Shown here in pieces: positions 6,614 through 15,424 of a stretch of DNA of 64,000 bases; positions within the stretch are counted from its first letter, which is position 1, and each line of letters begins with the position of its first letter. Source of the stretch: Solirubrobacter soli DSM 22325 (lineage in GTDB: Bacteria; Actinomycetota; Thermoleophilia; Solirubrobacterales; Solirubrobacteraceae). Below the pieces are notes generated by a model. That model worked only from the letters and a program-made list of their open reading frames with translations. It was not told the origin of the DNA and made no database searches. Location: the NCBI RefSeq assembly GCF_000423665.1, contig NZ_KE384074.1, forward strand, positions 272,761-336,760. The letters are read 5' to 3'. The translations under genes and the position numbers were made by a program.

Positions 6614-8346
6614 CCGTTGGCCCTGTCGAGGATCGTCACGGTGAATGGCGCGGCGCCTGGCGGCTCGACGTCGAACGTCAACCCCCAGTGACCGACCATC
6701 ACCAGCGCGGGCGCGTCGCGGCCGTAGGTGCCGGGCGCGGACTCGTCGAGCGTGTAGGACTGCGTGCCCATCTCCATGTCGAGCATGGCGAAGCCGGCGG
6801 TCACCCGCGCGCCTTCGACGGGCTTGCCACCGCGCTTGATGGTGACCTCGAACCGGTTCGGCACCGCGGCACGGTTCGGTGCGACCTCGAGGGCGACCTC
6901 GTACCCGTTGTGCCGCACGGTCTCCGCGACCGCGCCCGGGCCGACCTTCGCCGCGGGCTTCCCGAGGTCGGCGACCGCCTTGGCGGGCGGGGCGAGGCTC
7001 GTGAGGATCGCGGCGGCGAAGACCGCGCCGATGACCGCGACCGCCTCACCCCCGACCAGGCGCCTGAGCGCGGGCGCCTCGCGTCCAGCGGCGATGCGGG
7101 GGCGGCTGCGCAGGAGGTTGACGGCGGCGAGGACGAGCGCCCCGAGCAGCAGCGCGATCTTGACCAGCAGCGACCGTCCATAGCCCGTCTGCCACAGGCT
7201 CGAGAGCGTCGGGAGCTGCAGGATCGCGGCGATCGTGCCGGTCACGAGCAGCGCGGCGACGGCGCCGATGGCGACGGTGGAGAACCGCGGCAGCGCGCGG
7301 CGGATCTGGGTCCGGCCGATCAGCAGCAGGCCGAGCAGGCCGCCGATCCAGATCGCGCCCGCGCTCAGGTGGACGAGGTCGAGGACCGTCGCGAGGCCGC
7401 GGGGCGAGGTCTGGCTCGGGTGGCCGGAGACGCCGGGGATGAGCAGCGTGGCGGCCGCGGCGAGGAGCGCGCCGCTCGTTGCCAGGATCTCGGCGACGGA
7501 GCGTCGTGCCCGGTCCGGGCGGTCGATCGCGAGCGCGATCGCGGCGGCGCCGACGAACAGCGCCAGGCACAGCTCGAAGCGCAGGTAGCCGCGGCCGAAG
7601 GCGGAGACGTCGAAGAGGGGCGCGAGCGCGGAGACGTCCAACGCGGAGCGCAGCGAGAACTGGGCGGTCGAGAGCAGCAGGTAGGCGGGGGCGGCGAGCA
7701 GCGCGATGACACACGCGATTGCGAACGGCTTGATCAGACGCGCCGGCCGCGCGATCAGGATCTGGAAGACGAACAGGCCGATCGCGACCATCGCCGCCAG
7801 GATCATGATCCAGCGCGCGGCGACCAGGCGGGGCGTGGCCGCGGTCTCGGACACCGTCGGGACGACGAATTGCGGCGCCGGGCCGGCGTTCGGGCCGACC
7901 GCGAACGTGAACGCGCCGCGGACCGGGTGCCCGTCGGCCGAGATCACCCGCCAGTAGACGAGGTACCACCCTTCGGGGACGTCCTTGAGCGGCACCGTGA
8001 GCGTCGTCGGGTCCTCGGTGCGGCGGACCGGGTCGCCGGCACGGACCTGCTTGCCGGCCGCGTCCGAGACGGAGACCGCGGCGAACCGCGGCTCGATCGG
8101 CTCGCTGAAGGTCAGCACGACCTCCTTGGGCGCCGGCGTGACGGTGCCGGCCGCGCTCGGGGCGGTGCGGACGAGCGCGGCGTGGGCGAACGCGGACGCG
8201 GGCGCGACGAGGACCGCGACGAGGGCGCACAGCGCGGCGGCGGCGCGGACGCGCGCGGCGGCGCGGCGCGGCGGCGACGCGGCGACAGCGCGGACTTGCG
8301 CGGCTGCGCGGCGCGGCGGCCGCGCGGCGACGGCGCGCCCCGTCAC
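6610..8346 (-). CDS. copCD: CopC-CopD copper resistance fusion with C-terminal YtkA-like domain
   Basis: 578 residues from GTG 8346, which overlaps the YcnI stop (GTGA). After a long Arg/Ala-rich N-region and signal peptide, the mature chain begins at a His (AHAALVRTAPSAAGTV), the CopC copper ligand, with the second CopC site near DGHPVRGAFTF. Then about eight membrane helices of CopD, with SGHPSQTS and DLVHLSAGAIWIGG. A soluble YtkA/FixH-like domain follows, carrying MLDMEMGTQ and MVGHW, plausible Cu(I) ligands. Role: periplasmic copper binding and transfer across the membrane. The N-terminus holds a 15-residue tandem duplication (residues 4-33). Confidence 0.88.
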   Translation of the reverse strand: MTGRAVAARPPRRAAAQVRAVAASPPRRAAARVRAAAALCALVAVLVAPASAFAHAALVRTAPSAAGTVTPAPKEVVLTFSEPIEPRFAAVSVSDAAGKQVRAGDPVRRTEDPTTLTVPLKDVPEGWYLVYWRVISADGHPVRGAFTFAVGPNAGPAPQFVVPTVSETAATPRLVAARWIMILAAMVAIGLFVFQILIARPARLIKPFAIACVIALLAAPAYLLLSTAQFSLRSALDVSALAPLFDVSAFGRGYLRFELCLALFVGAAAIALAIDRPDRARRSVAEILATSGALLAAAATLLIPGVSGHPSQTSPRGLATVLDLVHLSAGAIWIGGLLGLLLIGRTQIRRALPRFSTVAIGAVAALLVTGTIAAILQLPTLSSLWQTGYGRSLLVKIALLLGALVLAAVNLLRSRPRIAAGREAPALRRLVGGEAVAVIGAVFAAAILTSLAPPAKAVADLGKPAAKVGPGAVAETVRHNGYEVALEVAPNRAAVPNRFEVTIKRGGKPVEGARVTAGFAMLDMEMGTQSYTLDESAPGTYGRDAPALVMVGHWGLTFDVEPPGAAPFTVTILDRANG

Positions 8347-8924
8347 GCCAGCTCTCTCCCCTCGCCCGCCTTGAGCAGCAGCGCGATCGCCGCGCCGACG
8401 AAGGCCAGCGTCGCGATCACGAACGCGACCGTCGCGAGCGTCGAGCTGCCGCCGCCGCCCAGGGAGGTCTTCGCCTCGACCTGCGGTGCCGGGGTGTCGG
8501 AGCCGGCCGCCCCCGTCCACTCGACGACGCTGCCGTCGGAGTAGGTCTGGCGGACCTTGAAGTCGTAGGTCTTCGCGTCGCCCACGTCGCCCACGAACTG
8601 CAGAAGCGCGGCCTCGCCGGTCGGGACCTTGCCGCCCGACCAGGTCACCTTGCGGATCTCGACGTCCTCCCCGCTGCCCGACTGGTCGGTCTTGCGGGTC
8701 CAGCCGGGAGCGGCGGCGAACGAGTCGATGCCGAAGCCCGCCGGCGGGGTCAGCTCGATCTGGGTCGTCGTGACGCCCTCCTTCTCGGTGGGCACGGCGA
8801 GCGTGAAGACCTGGCTCGTGCGGGCGAGCACGGTCGGTGGGGTGAGCGTGGCGTGCGCGGACGCGCTGTCGGCGAGCGCGAGCGCGGCGATGATCGGCAA
8901 CAGGGCCGCGAGCCTGCGGGGCAA
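8343..8924 (-). CDS. ycnI: YcnI-like (DUF1775) copper-binding membrane-anchored protein
   Basis: 193 residues from TTG 8924, which has AAAGGAA upstream and gives a clean signal peptide (LAALLPIIAALALADSASA) cleaved before HATL. An in-frame ATG at 9059 that overlaps the preceding small frame is possible but would bury the signal peptide. The N-terminal His and the conserved Trp in PGWTRKTD match DUF1775, whose B. subtilis member binds copper through an N-terminal histidine. A Gly-rich linker and a C-terminal membrane helix anchor it outside the cell. It sits between the YtkA-like lipoprotein and CopC-CopD, as in other actinobacterial copper operons. Confidence 0.88.
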   Translation of the reverse strand: MPRRLAALLPIIAALALADSASAHATLTPPTVLARTSQVFTLAVPTEKEGVTTTQIELTPPAGFGIDSFAAAPGWTRKTDQSGSGEDVEIRKVTWSGGKVPTGEAALLQFVGDVGDAKTYDFKVRQTYSDGSVVEWTGAAGSDTPAPQVEAKTSLGGGGSSTLATVAFVIATLAFVGAAIALLLKAGEGRELA

Positions 8925-9055
8925 GGACGTTCCTTTCGAAGAGTGGTCGCGTTCAGGACACGACGAGCGGCGGACCGCGAGCCCCGAAAGGACACGTGCG
9001 CGGACGACCCGCGCGATCGAGGTACACGCACCGCGCGGCTGCGCGGCAGGGGCGC

Positions 9056-9127
9056 TCATGCCGGGAATGCGTACGCGAGCGCGCGGCCGCACAGCACGAT
9101 CAGCCCGACGGCGACCGCGGTGCGCAT
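9056..9127 (-). CDS. Possible 23-residue membrane peptide
   Basis: ATG at 9127 overlaps the stop of the upstream lipoprotein gene as TGATG, and its own stop overlaps an in-frame ATG of the ycnI frame. The product, MRTAVAVGLIVLCGRALAYA plus FPA, is a single short hydrophobic helix with one Cys. It may be a coupling peptide or chance; the overlap at both ends is the only support. Confidence 0.3.
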   Translation of the reverse strand: MRTAVAVGLIVLCGRALAYAFPA

Positions 9128-9987
9128 CACCGCACGGTCAGCGTGAAGGGCGCGGTCAGCACCTTGCCGCCGACCTTGGTCTGGATGAACAGCCGCCAGG
9201 TCCCCGGCACAGGCAGCAGCACGCCGATCTCGAGGTCGCCAGGCGTGGCCGACGTGCCCGTCACCGACGCTCCGCCGAGTTGGCTCGTGCAGCCGGTCGC
9301 GCCCGGGGCGCACACGTGCGTGTGGAAGTAGTCCAGCGAGCCTTCCTTGAAGAAGATCGCGTGTGCCAAAGCGCCGTAGTAGGGCGTGAACTCGGCGGGC
9401 TTGCCGTCCCGGTCGGTCACCGTGACCTTCAACAGCGACGCCTCGACCGCCTTCAGCTGCGGCGAGCCCTCCATCTTGAACGTGTAGCCGCCGACCTTCT
9501 GCGTGGCCGCGAACGGCGGGAGCGGCGCGGTCTTCGCCTGCCCACCCACGTCCATCCAGCGGAACAGCTGGAAGTTCTTCAGCGACCCGGATGCCTTCGG
9601 GTAGGCGTCGACGACGACCCGATACCGCCCGGGCTCCTTGAAGGTGACCTTGTCGTCGATCGTGCCGTCGGGCTTGACCGGCGGGTGGCGGTGGATGATC
9701 GTCGAGAGGTCGTCGCGGACGAAGAGCAGATGCACGCCGGTGTGCGGCCCGCTGCCCGTCGCGTACTCGGTGAGCGCCTGGCCGCTCGGCTGCTTGATCT
9801 CGAACGAGACGTCGGCGGGCGAGCCCGCCTCGGCCGCGTCGCCGGGCTGGAAGTCCGCCAGCTCGAAGGACTTCGCGGGCGCCGCCGCGGGCAGCACGGG
9901 CGCGCCGCTCTCCCCGCCGCCACCGCAGGCGGCCAGCAGCACGCCGGCGACCGCAAGAGCGGCCGACCGCTTCGACCAGGACCCCAT
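9127..9987 (-). CDS. Lipoprotein with YtkA-like domains, copper cluster 1
   Basis: 286 residues from ATG 9987. Lipoprotein signal SAALAVAGVLLAAC, so anchored outside. Two related beta modules follow; conserved ligand-like residues include IIHRHPPVKPDG, FRWMDVGG, GALAHAIFF and YFHTHVCAPGATGC. This looks like the YtkA/DUF-type periplasmic metal-handling proteins found with YcnI and CopC. First gene of cluster 1, 19 bases from the divergent lipoprotein start, so its promoter must overlap that gene's promoter. Copper role is inferred from neighbours and His/Met motifs. Confidence 0.7.
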   Translation of the reverse strand: MGSWSKRSAALAVAGVLLAACGGGGESGAPVLPAAAPAKSFELADFQPGDAAEAGSPADVSFEIKQPSGQALTEYATGSGPHTGVHLLFVRDDLSTIIHRHPPVKPDGTIDDKVTFKEPGRYRVVVDAYPKASGSLKNFQLFRWMDVGGQAKTAPLPPFAATQKVGGYTFKMEGSPQLKAVEASLLKVTVTDRDGKPAEFTPYYGALAHAIFFKEGSLDYFHTHVCAPGATGCTSQLGGASVTGTSATPGDLEIGVLLPVPGTWRLFIQTKVGGKVLTAPFTLTVR

Positions 9988-10006
9988 CGAAAGCAACAAT
10001 AGCCCC

Positions 10007-10597
10007 GTGTCGCGCACGCGGACAACGGCCGCCCTCGTCGCCCTGATCCTCTGTACAGGCTGTGGCGAGACGACCGTCACGCCCGAACCGGGGCTCGATC
10101 CGGCGGTCGCCGCGCGCGAGGGCGTCCTGCCGACGGCGATCGGCAAAGGCCCCGAGTTCGTCCCCGCGGCGCGCACCGTCGGCGCCTGCGAGCCGGGCGA
10201 GATCCAGGGCGCCCACCGCGCCCACCTCGAGCTCTTCGGCCGCCGGCGCGCGGTCGTCATCCCGGCCGGGATCGGGCTGGGAGCGCCGCTGCGGCGCGAG
10301 CATCACCGGATCGTCGACGCCGCCTGCCGCGCCGGCGCGCGCACGCTCGAGCCGACCGGCGTGATCGACTTCGACCGCACCGATCTCACCCTCGGCGATC
10401 TGTTCGCCACCTGGGGCGAGCCGCTGACGCGAACCCGCATGGCGGACTTCCGCGGTCGCGTGAGCGCGTTCGTCGGCGGGCGCCGCGTGAAGGGCGACCC
10501 GGCGAGGATCCCGCTACGCGACGGCGCGCAGATCGTCCTGCAGGTGGGCGGCTATGTCCCGCCGCACCGCACGTTCCTCTTTCCGCCGCGCGGCTGA
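10007..10597 (+). CDS. Lipoprotein of unknown function
   Basis: 196 residues from GTG 10007; lipobox LILCTGC at residues 13-19. The mature protein has IPAGIGLGAPLR, a block around GVIDFDRTDLTLGDLFATWG and VFVGGRR-like C-terminal strands ending in PPHRTFLFPP. This order resembles a family of actinobacterial secreted proteins with a WLHTHD motif, but that motif is absent here, so no function is claimed. No Shine-Dalgarno; the caacaat sequence 6 bases before GTG suggests a leaderless start. Its final 84 bases overlap the next gene on the opposite strand. Confidence 0.65.
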   Translation: MSRTRTTAALVALILCTGCGETTVTPEPGLDPAVAAREGVLPTAIGKGPEFVPAARTVGACEPGEIQGAHRAHLELFGRRRAVVIPAGIGLGAPLRREHHRIVDAACRAGARTLEPTGVIDFDRTDLTLGDLFATWGEPLTRTRMADFRGRVSAFVGGRRVKGDPARIPLRDGAQIVLQVGGYVPPHRTFLFPPRG

Positions 10598-11476
10598 GGC
10601 CCACAAGCGGTCCCCGCCCGCCCAGACGAGGAAGACCAGCGCGCCGGCCGTGCCTGTGGCGGTCATCAGCAGACCCGCGGCAGCGGTGGCGGCGACGCCT
10701 TGGGAGCCGAGGATCAGCACCGCCGCAGCGGCGCCGACCGCCGGGCCGACCGGCAGCTGACCGAGCGTCACGACCGCGATCAGCACGGCGATCGCGTCGA
10801 AGAACGACGCGTCCACGCCGACCGCGTGCAGCAGCATCCAGTTGCGGAAGATCTGGGAGAAGACGGCGACCAGCACCCAGCCGACCACGCGCGGGCCGCC
10901 GCGCGAGCAGCGGATCACGGCCAGGCCGCGCCACAGCTCGCGGCCGCGACACAGCGCGAGCCGCCGCAGCCCGGCGCCGCCCAGGACGATCACCACGAGT
11001 GCGAGCAGCGGCGACCACCACGGGAGGCCGAGCGGGCCGATCAGCGTGAAGGACGCCGCGGCCGCCAGCGTCGCCTCGACCGTCAGGATCGGCACCTCGG
11101 CGGCGATCAGCGTCGGCACCTTCGGGCAGTGCTCGCAGGTCGAGCGGCGAAGCGTGGCGATCCGCGCCGCCACGCCGAGCTGGCCGTTGAGCAGGCTGCC
11201 GAGGCCCTGCATGCTCGAAGCGCGGAAGAGGACCCTGCGCGGGATCTTCCCACCCGCGGCCTCGATCGTCAGATGCCAAGCCTCAGAGCGCGAGACCAGC
11301 GCGACCGTCTGCAGCGCCGCGGCCGCCGCGAGGATCCAGAGCGAGGCGCTGGAGAGCGCCGTCTCGAAATCGTCACGTCGCCCTGAGAGGGCGTAGACGA
11401 GCGCAGCGATCGTTATGAGCGCGCCGCCGCAAGCGACAGCAACGCGATGTCGGTGACCGAACAGGTCCTTGGACAC
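10514..11476 (-). CDS. LPG-synthase-type (UPF0104-like) integral membrane protein
   Basis: 320 residues from GTG 11476; about eight hydrophobic helices and SMQGLGSLLNGQLGVAARIATL near residue 90, the polar signature of lysylphosphatidylglycerol synthetase transmembrane/flippase-like proteins. No cytosolic synthase domain is attached. A pair of Cys (STCEHCPK) interrupts a loop. Possible role in lipid or cell-wall precursor translocation, by family only. The start shares one base with the stop of the LysR remnant (TAGTG); the C-terminal 28 residues, after the last helix, are antisense to the lipoprotein gene. Confidence 0.7.
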   Translation of the reverse strand: MSKDLFGHRHRVAVACGGALITIAALVYALSGRRDDFETALSSASLWILAAAAALQTVALVSRSEAWHLTIEAAGGKIPRRVLFRASSMQGLGSLLNGQLGVAARIATLRRSTCEHCPKVPTLIAAEVPILTVEATLAAAASFTLIGPLGLPWWSPLLALVVIVLGGAGLRRLALCRGRELWRGLAVIRCSRGGPRVVGWVLVAVFSQIFRNWMLLHAVGVDASFFDAIAVLIAVVTLGQLPVGPAVGAAAAVLILGSQGVAATAAAGLLMTATGTAGALVFLVWAGGDRLWASAARRKEERAVRRDIAAHLQDDLRAVA

Positions 11477-12140
11477 TACCCAGTCGCGGCACCTTCATGA
11501 CGCAGCGCGTCGATCAGAGCGGCGGCGCTCGGTGTCCGGTCCGGGCGGGTGACCGCGACCGCGGAGCGGCGGATCGGGATCGGCTCATCCACCTCGATCA
11601 ACGCCACGCCAGGCGGCAGGACGGACGCGTGCAGCCCCGGGACGACGGCCACACCGAGGCCCGCGGCCACGAGCGCGAGCCGCGCGGTCCAGTCCCGGAC
11701 GGCGTACGCGACCCGCGGGTCGACGAGACCCGGCCACGCCCCGAACGGCGAGTCCCCGGCCCCGGCGTCGCCCACGATCCACGGCTCGTCCGGCTGGGCG
11801 ACGCGCAGCCTGGCGACCGCGCGCGGGACCAGCCCCATGAGCGCGGTCGGGTACGCACCGAGCGAGCCGCCCTTCCAGCCGGTCGCTGAGCCCGCCGAGC
11901 TCGAGCCGGGCGGCGTCGACGCGCTCGAGGATCGGCGCCGCGTGCCGCAGGAACACGGTCCCGGCTCCCGTCGGGCGCACGCCGCGGGCGTGGCGCTCGA
12001 ACAAAGGCGCGCCCGCGGCCTGCTCCATCGCCGCGACCTGGCGCGAGATCGCGGACTGCGTGTAGCCGAGCGCATCCGCGGCCGCGGTGAACGAGCCGCG
12101 GGTGGCGACCTCCTGCACGACGCGCAGGCCGATGATCGTC
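11476..12140 (-). pseudogene. LysR-family regulator, frameshifted
   Basis: The winged-helix half reads from TTG 12140: GSFTAAADALGYTQSAISRQ and LFERHARGVRPTGAG, classic LysR HTH. After GGLSDRLEGRL the frame fails near 11862-11875 and the effector domain continues in another frame (LGAYPTALMGLVPRAVARL through GLGVAVVPGLHASVLPPGV) to TAG 11476. One extra base, or two missing, explains it. Together the halves have normal LysR length. It is head-to-head with an SDR remnant, the common LysR/oxidoreductase pairing. Either genuine decay or a sequencing error. Confidence 0.8.
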
Positions 12141-12144
12141 AAGT

Positions 12145-12656
12145 CATGCGTAGTGCCTTCGGCGCGGTGTGGGTCACGCAGGCCGCGCTGCCGGTCCTGC
12201 GCGCCCAGCGCTCGGGCCACATCGTGCAGGTCTCGAGCGAGGGCGGCGTGACGGCCTACCCGTCGATCGGCGCCTATCACGCGTCCAAATGGGCGCTCGA
12301 AGGGCTCACGCAGTCGCTGATGGGCGAGGTCGAGCCGCTCGGCATCAAGGTCACGCTGATCGAGCCCGGCGGGTTCTCCACCGACTGGGCCGGACCGTCG
12401 GCCCTCGCGCTCCTCCGAGCTGCCGGGCTACGACGAGGTGCGTCGCGCGTTGGCGGACTCGTGGGCGCACGAGCCGGGCGACCCGTCCGCGACGCGCGCG
12501 GCGATCCTCGAGGTCGTGGACGCCGACGAGCCGCCGCGCCGCGTGTTCTTCGGCAGGTCCTCGCTGCGCACGGTCACCCGCGACTACCTCGCGCGGCTGA
12601 CGACCTGGAAGGAGTGGGAACCGTTGTCGATCGCGGCGTGGGGCTCACGCCAGTAG
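12145..12656 (+). pseudogene. Short-chain dehydrogenase remnant (5'-truncated, frameshifted)
   Basis: The frame begins inside helix E of an SDR (GAVWVTQAALPVLRAQRSGH) with the catalytic Ser (IVQVSS) and Tyr-x3-Lys (AYHASKWAL, Tyr44/Lys48 counted from ATG 12145). A normal SDR has about 110 more residues before this point, including the NAD-binding Gly motif, which is missing. Near 12403 one extra base shifts the frame; SSELPGYDEVRRALADSW to LSIAAWGSRQ continues downstream. Not functional as read. Its 3' end overlaps the AI-2E transporter gene by 73 bases. Confidence 0.85.
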
Positions 12657-13669
12657 CGCAGCGCCGCCGCTAAGACGGTCGCCACCGGCACCGCCAGGAA
12701 CGCGCCCGGGATGCCCGCCAGGGTTCCGCCGAGTGCGACCGCCATCAGCACCACGATCGGGTGCAGCCGCAACCGCGGGCCGACGACCACCGGGTAGAGG
12801 ACGTTGCCCTCGAGCTGCTGGATCAGGACGATCGCGGCGAGGACGATCAGCGCCGCCGTCGGCCCGTCGGCCACGAGCGCGACCAGCACGGCGGCCGCGC
12901 CGGCGGTCACCGCGCCGATGATCGGGAAGAACGCCGCGACCCACGTCAGCACGATCAGCGGCAGCGCGAGCGGGACGCCGACGATCAGCAGCACGGCGCC
13001 GATCAGCACCGCGTCGACGGTGGCCACGAAGACGACGCCGCGCGTGTAGTTGGTCAGCACCCTCCAGGCGCGGTCGCCGATCTCGGCCGCGGCGGCCTGC
13101 CGCGACTTCGGCAGCAGGTCGACGATGAATCCCCAGACGCGGTCGCCGTCTTTGACCAGGAAGAACGCGAGGAACACGATCAGCACGAGGCTCCCGAGCG
13201 CGCCGGCCGCGGAGGTGACGCCGGCCATCGCGCTTCCGCCCGCACGGTCGCGCAGCCGGTTGACGGCGTTCTGGATCGTCCGGTCGACCTCGGCGTGGGT
13301 CATCCCGGCCACCCGGTCGCCGACCTCATAGGCGACGCGGTGCGCGCCCTCCTGCACGCTGGTCCCGAGCTCGCTGAGACGGGCGATGAACGGCGGCAGG
13401 ACGAGCGAGAGCAGCACCGCGAGGACGACGATCGCCAGCGCCACCGCCACGATCGCGGCGACGGCCGGGCGCATGCCCCGCCGCTCCAGGCCCGCCGCGA
13501 CCGGGCGCAGCAGCGTGGCGAGCAGGACCGCGATCACGAACGGCAGCACGACCGCCATCAGGCGTCCGACCGCCCAGCCGGCGAGAAGCACGACCGCGGC
13601 GATGCCGAGCAGCGACCACGCCGCCGAGCCGGCACGCGTCAAGCGGGTCTGGGGCAGGACCGCGCGCAT
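12584..13669 (-). CDS. AI-2E family (PerM-like) membrane transporter
   Basis: 361 residues, ATG 13669. Eight or so hydrophobic segments, a periplasmic helix region in the first half (LSELGTSVQEGAHRV), then FLAFFLVKDGDRVWGFIVDLLP and TWVAAFFPIIGAVTAG, the recognisable core of the TqsA/PerM family. Members are thought to export or permeate small molecules or act in Na/H exchange; the substrate here is unknown. Monocistronic; its last 25 codons overlap the SDR remnant on the other strand. Confidence 0.88.
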   Translation of the reverse strand: MRAVLPQTRLTRAGSAAWSLLGIAAVVLLAGWAVGRLMAVVLPFVIAVLLATLLRPVAAGLERRGMRPAVAAIVAVALAIVVLAVLLSLVLPPFIARLSELGTSVQEGAHRVAYEVGDRVAGMTHAEVDRTIQNAVNRLRDRAGGSAMAGVTSAAGALGSLVLIVFLAFFLVKDGDRVWGFIVDLLPKSRQAAAAEIGDRAWRVLTNYTRGVVFVATVDAVLIGAVLLIVGVPLALPLIVLTWVAAFFPIIGAVTAGAAAVLVALVADGPTAALIVLAAIVLIQQLEGNVLYPVVVGPRLRLHPIVVLMAVALGGTLAGIPGAFLAVPVATVLAAALRYWREPHAAIDNGSHSFQVVSRAR

Positions 13670-13701
13670 GGTGCCCGGACCCTTCCCACCTCACAACGGG
13701 T

Positions 13702-14373
13702 TCATTCCCCGGTCGTCAGAGCTCGTTGACACGCATCCCGCAGCGCCGCGGGCAGGTCGGCGCGGGCGATGGCCGACGTCAGCGCGCGGCGGCGGGGAGC
13801 GGAGATGTCCGGGGCGGCGTCGTGCAGCGCGGCGATCACCGCCGGCGCGAGCGGGCGGTGGTTCCGTGAGGCGTCCGCCGTGCCCTCCGCGGGGCGCTCG
13901 GCGAGCGCCCGGCGGAGCAGGTGGAGAAAGCGGGCCGCCAGCTCGTCGGGACGCTGGGCGGCGAGCCGCAGCGCGACCTCCAGCTCGCCCGCGACGAGCG
14001 CCTCCTCGATCAGGGTTCCCCAGGTGCGGGCGCGGATCCTCTCCCACGTGACCGTCACGGGGCCGGTGGCCGTCATCGCCAGCCGCTCGTCGGGGCGGGT
14101 CCGGCGGAGCACCGCGAACGCGGTCGCGGTCTGCGGGTAGCGGCGCAGGTACTCGAACGGGTGCAGCCGCTCGCCCGCCCGCTTCCACGCCGCGGGCTCA
14201 CGCCGGAAGGCCTCGATCACGTCCCCGGGCGGGAACGACTCGAGCGTCTCGAGCACGCGCCGGCGTTCCGAGCGCGGAAGCGACGAGGACCGCTCTTCCA
14301 GGCACCGCAGGATGGAGGCGAGGGATGGAGAGCGGACGCACCGCTCGGTCGGCAAAGCACGTCCTGAAGCCAT
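13702..14373 (-). CDS. Alpha-helical protein of unknown function, possibly a shortened family member
   Basis: 223 residues from ATG 14373, with GGAG/GAGGG upstream and only 16 bases after the stop of the HD gene, so co-transcribed with it. Sequence is mostly helical and Arg/Ala/Leu-rich; WKRAGERLHPFEYLRRYP and ELAARFLHLLRRAL recall a segment of much larger (700+ residue) actinobacterial proteins annotated with RING-like domains (MXAN_6230/SCO0854 type). If so this is a truncated relative without the metal-binding part. That link is from memory and weak. Confidence 0.55.
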   Translation of the reverse strand: MASGRALPTERCVRSPSLASILRCLEERSSSLPRSERRRVLETLESFPPGDVIEAFRREPAAWKRAGERLHPFEYLRRYPQTATAFAVLRRTRPDERLAMTATGPVTVTWERIRARTWGTLIEEALVAGELEVALRLAAQRPDELAARFLHLLRRALAERPAEGTADASRNHRPLAPAVIAALHDAAPDISAPRRRALTSAIARADLPAALRDACQRALTTGE

Positions 14374-14389
14374 CCCTCGCTCCGTCAGG

Positions 14390-14893
14390 CTAGCCGCGCG
14401 TCTGCGCGCGGAACCACTCGAGGAACTCCGGGTTCTTGCCCAGCGTCGCCGCGTCGAGCTCGACGAAGCGCTCCAGCAGCTCACGATCGGGCGCGCGGTC
14501 GAGGATCTGCTCGAGCAGCCCGGGGTCGCCGCCGCGGCGGTGCCACACCCAGTACGGCGCGTCGTGGAGGGCGAGCGTGTCGGCGATCCGGCGCGGGCAC
14601 CCGTGGCGGTCGGCGAAGCGCTTGGCGAGCAGCGCGTGGTCGGTGTCCGGCGAGTACGGGAGGCCTTCGCGGGCGTCGACCTTGAACGTGTCGTGCAGCA
14701 GCGTGAGGAGCCGCAGGTCGGCGCGCAGCGGGTCGCCCGGGTCGATCTCGTCGAGCATCATCGCGACGTGGCGGCCGACCGCGCCCTCGGGATGGCCGTG
14801 CCGGGGGCTCCCCCACGCCCACCCGCGCTGGAGCTGCGGGTCCTCCAGCAGCCGCTGCTCCAGGTCGGACTCGGGGTCGAACCACTCGATCAC
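14390..14893 (-). CDS. HD-domain protein
   Basis: 167 residues from GTG 14893. His/Asp pattern: GRHVAMMLDEI, then LLTLLHDTFKVDAREG and TDHALLAKRFADRHG with LALHDAPYWVWH, consistent with an HD-superfamily phosphohydrolase with metal-binding His and Asp. Substrate unknown. Sits 11 bases after the upstream secreted protein gene and 16 bases before the helical protein, so the three probably form an operon. Confidence 0.7.
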   Translation of the reverse strand: MIEWFDPESDLEQRLLEDPQLQRGWAWGSPRHGHPEGAVGRHVAMMLDEIDPGDPLRADLRLLTLLHDTFKVDAREGLPYSPDTDHALLAKRFADRHGCPRRIADTLALHDAPYWVWHRRGGDPGLLEQILDRAPDRELLERFVELDAATLGKNPEFLEWFRAQTRG

Positions 14894-14904
14894 GGCATGG
14901 GATT

Positions 14905-15360
14905 TCAGCGCACCTTGATCTTCGCCACGATGTCGGAGTCGTTGGAGTCGCCGACCGTCTCGTTGGAGACGACCTTCCCGGTGGCGTCGAGGTACTTGCC
15001 CGAGCCGCCGATCAGCGTGTTCCCGCGGAAGATCAGCAGCGAGCCGCCGATCGCGACGTGGGCGATGCAGTCGGGCTCCGGGGCCGAGGTGAACGTGCAG
15101 ACGACGTGCTCGGAGGCGGTCGACTTCTTCGCGTGCCTGGCGTGGTTCCCGGCGAAGTCGGAGGAGTAGATGTCGAGCCGGTCGCCGGCGACGGGCGGGC
15201 CGGTCGGGGTGTCGACGACGGTTCCGTCGGCGTGGGTCAGCGTGAGCTTGTCGACCTTCGAGAAGAAGCGCAGGGTCTCGGTCTTGGCCGACGCCGAGGC
15301 GGCGGGAACGAGCACGAGCGCGGCGGTCAGGGCGATCGTGCGGAGCGGGTGATTGAGCAT
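14905..15360 (-). CDS. Secreted AOC-barrel/dirigent-like protein
   Basis: 151 residues from ATG 15360. Signal peptide through PAASASA. The body is beta-rich with GDRLDIYSSDFAG, two Cys (VVCTFT and PDCIAHVAIGG) likely forming a disulfide, and GGSGKYLDATGKVVS, the Gly-rich turn typical of allene-oxide-cyclase/dirigent barrels. Bacterial members are secreted and mostly uncharacterised. First gene of a three-gene minus-strand unit. Confidence 0.65.
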   Translation of the reverse strand: MLNHPLRTIALTAALVLVPAASASAKTETLRFFSKVDKLTLTHADGTVVDTPTGPPVAGDRLDIYSSDFAGNHARHAKKSTASEHVVCTFTSAPEPDCIAHVAIGGSLLIFRGNTLIGGSGKYLDATGKVVSNETVGDSNDSDIVAKIKVR

Positions 15361-15424
15361 GCTGCAGACGCTACGTTTGGCTCTGCAGCGCGGCTACAGG
15401 GCTTCCACCGGAATGCGCTGAGGG

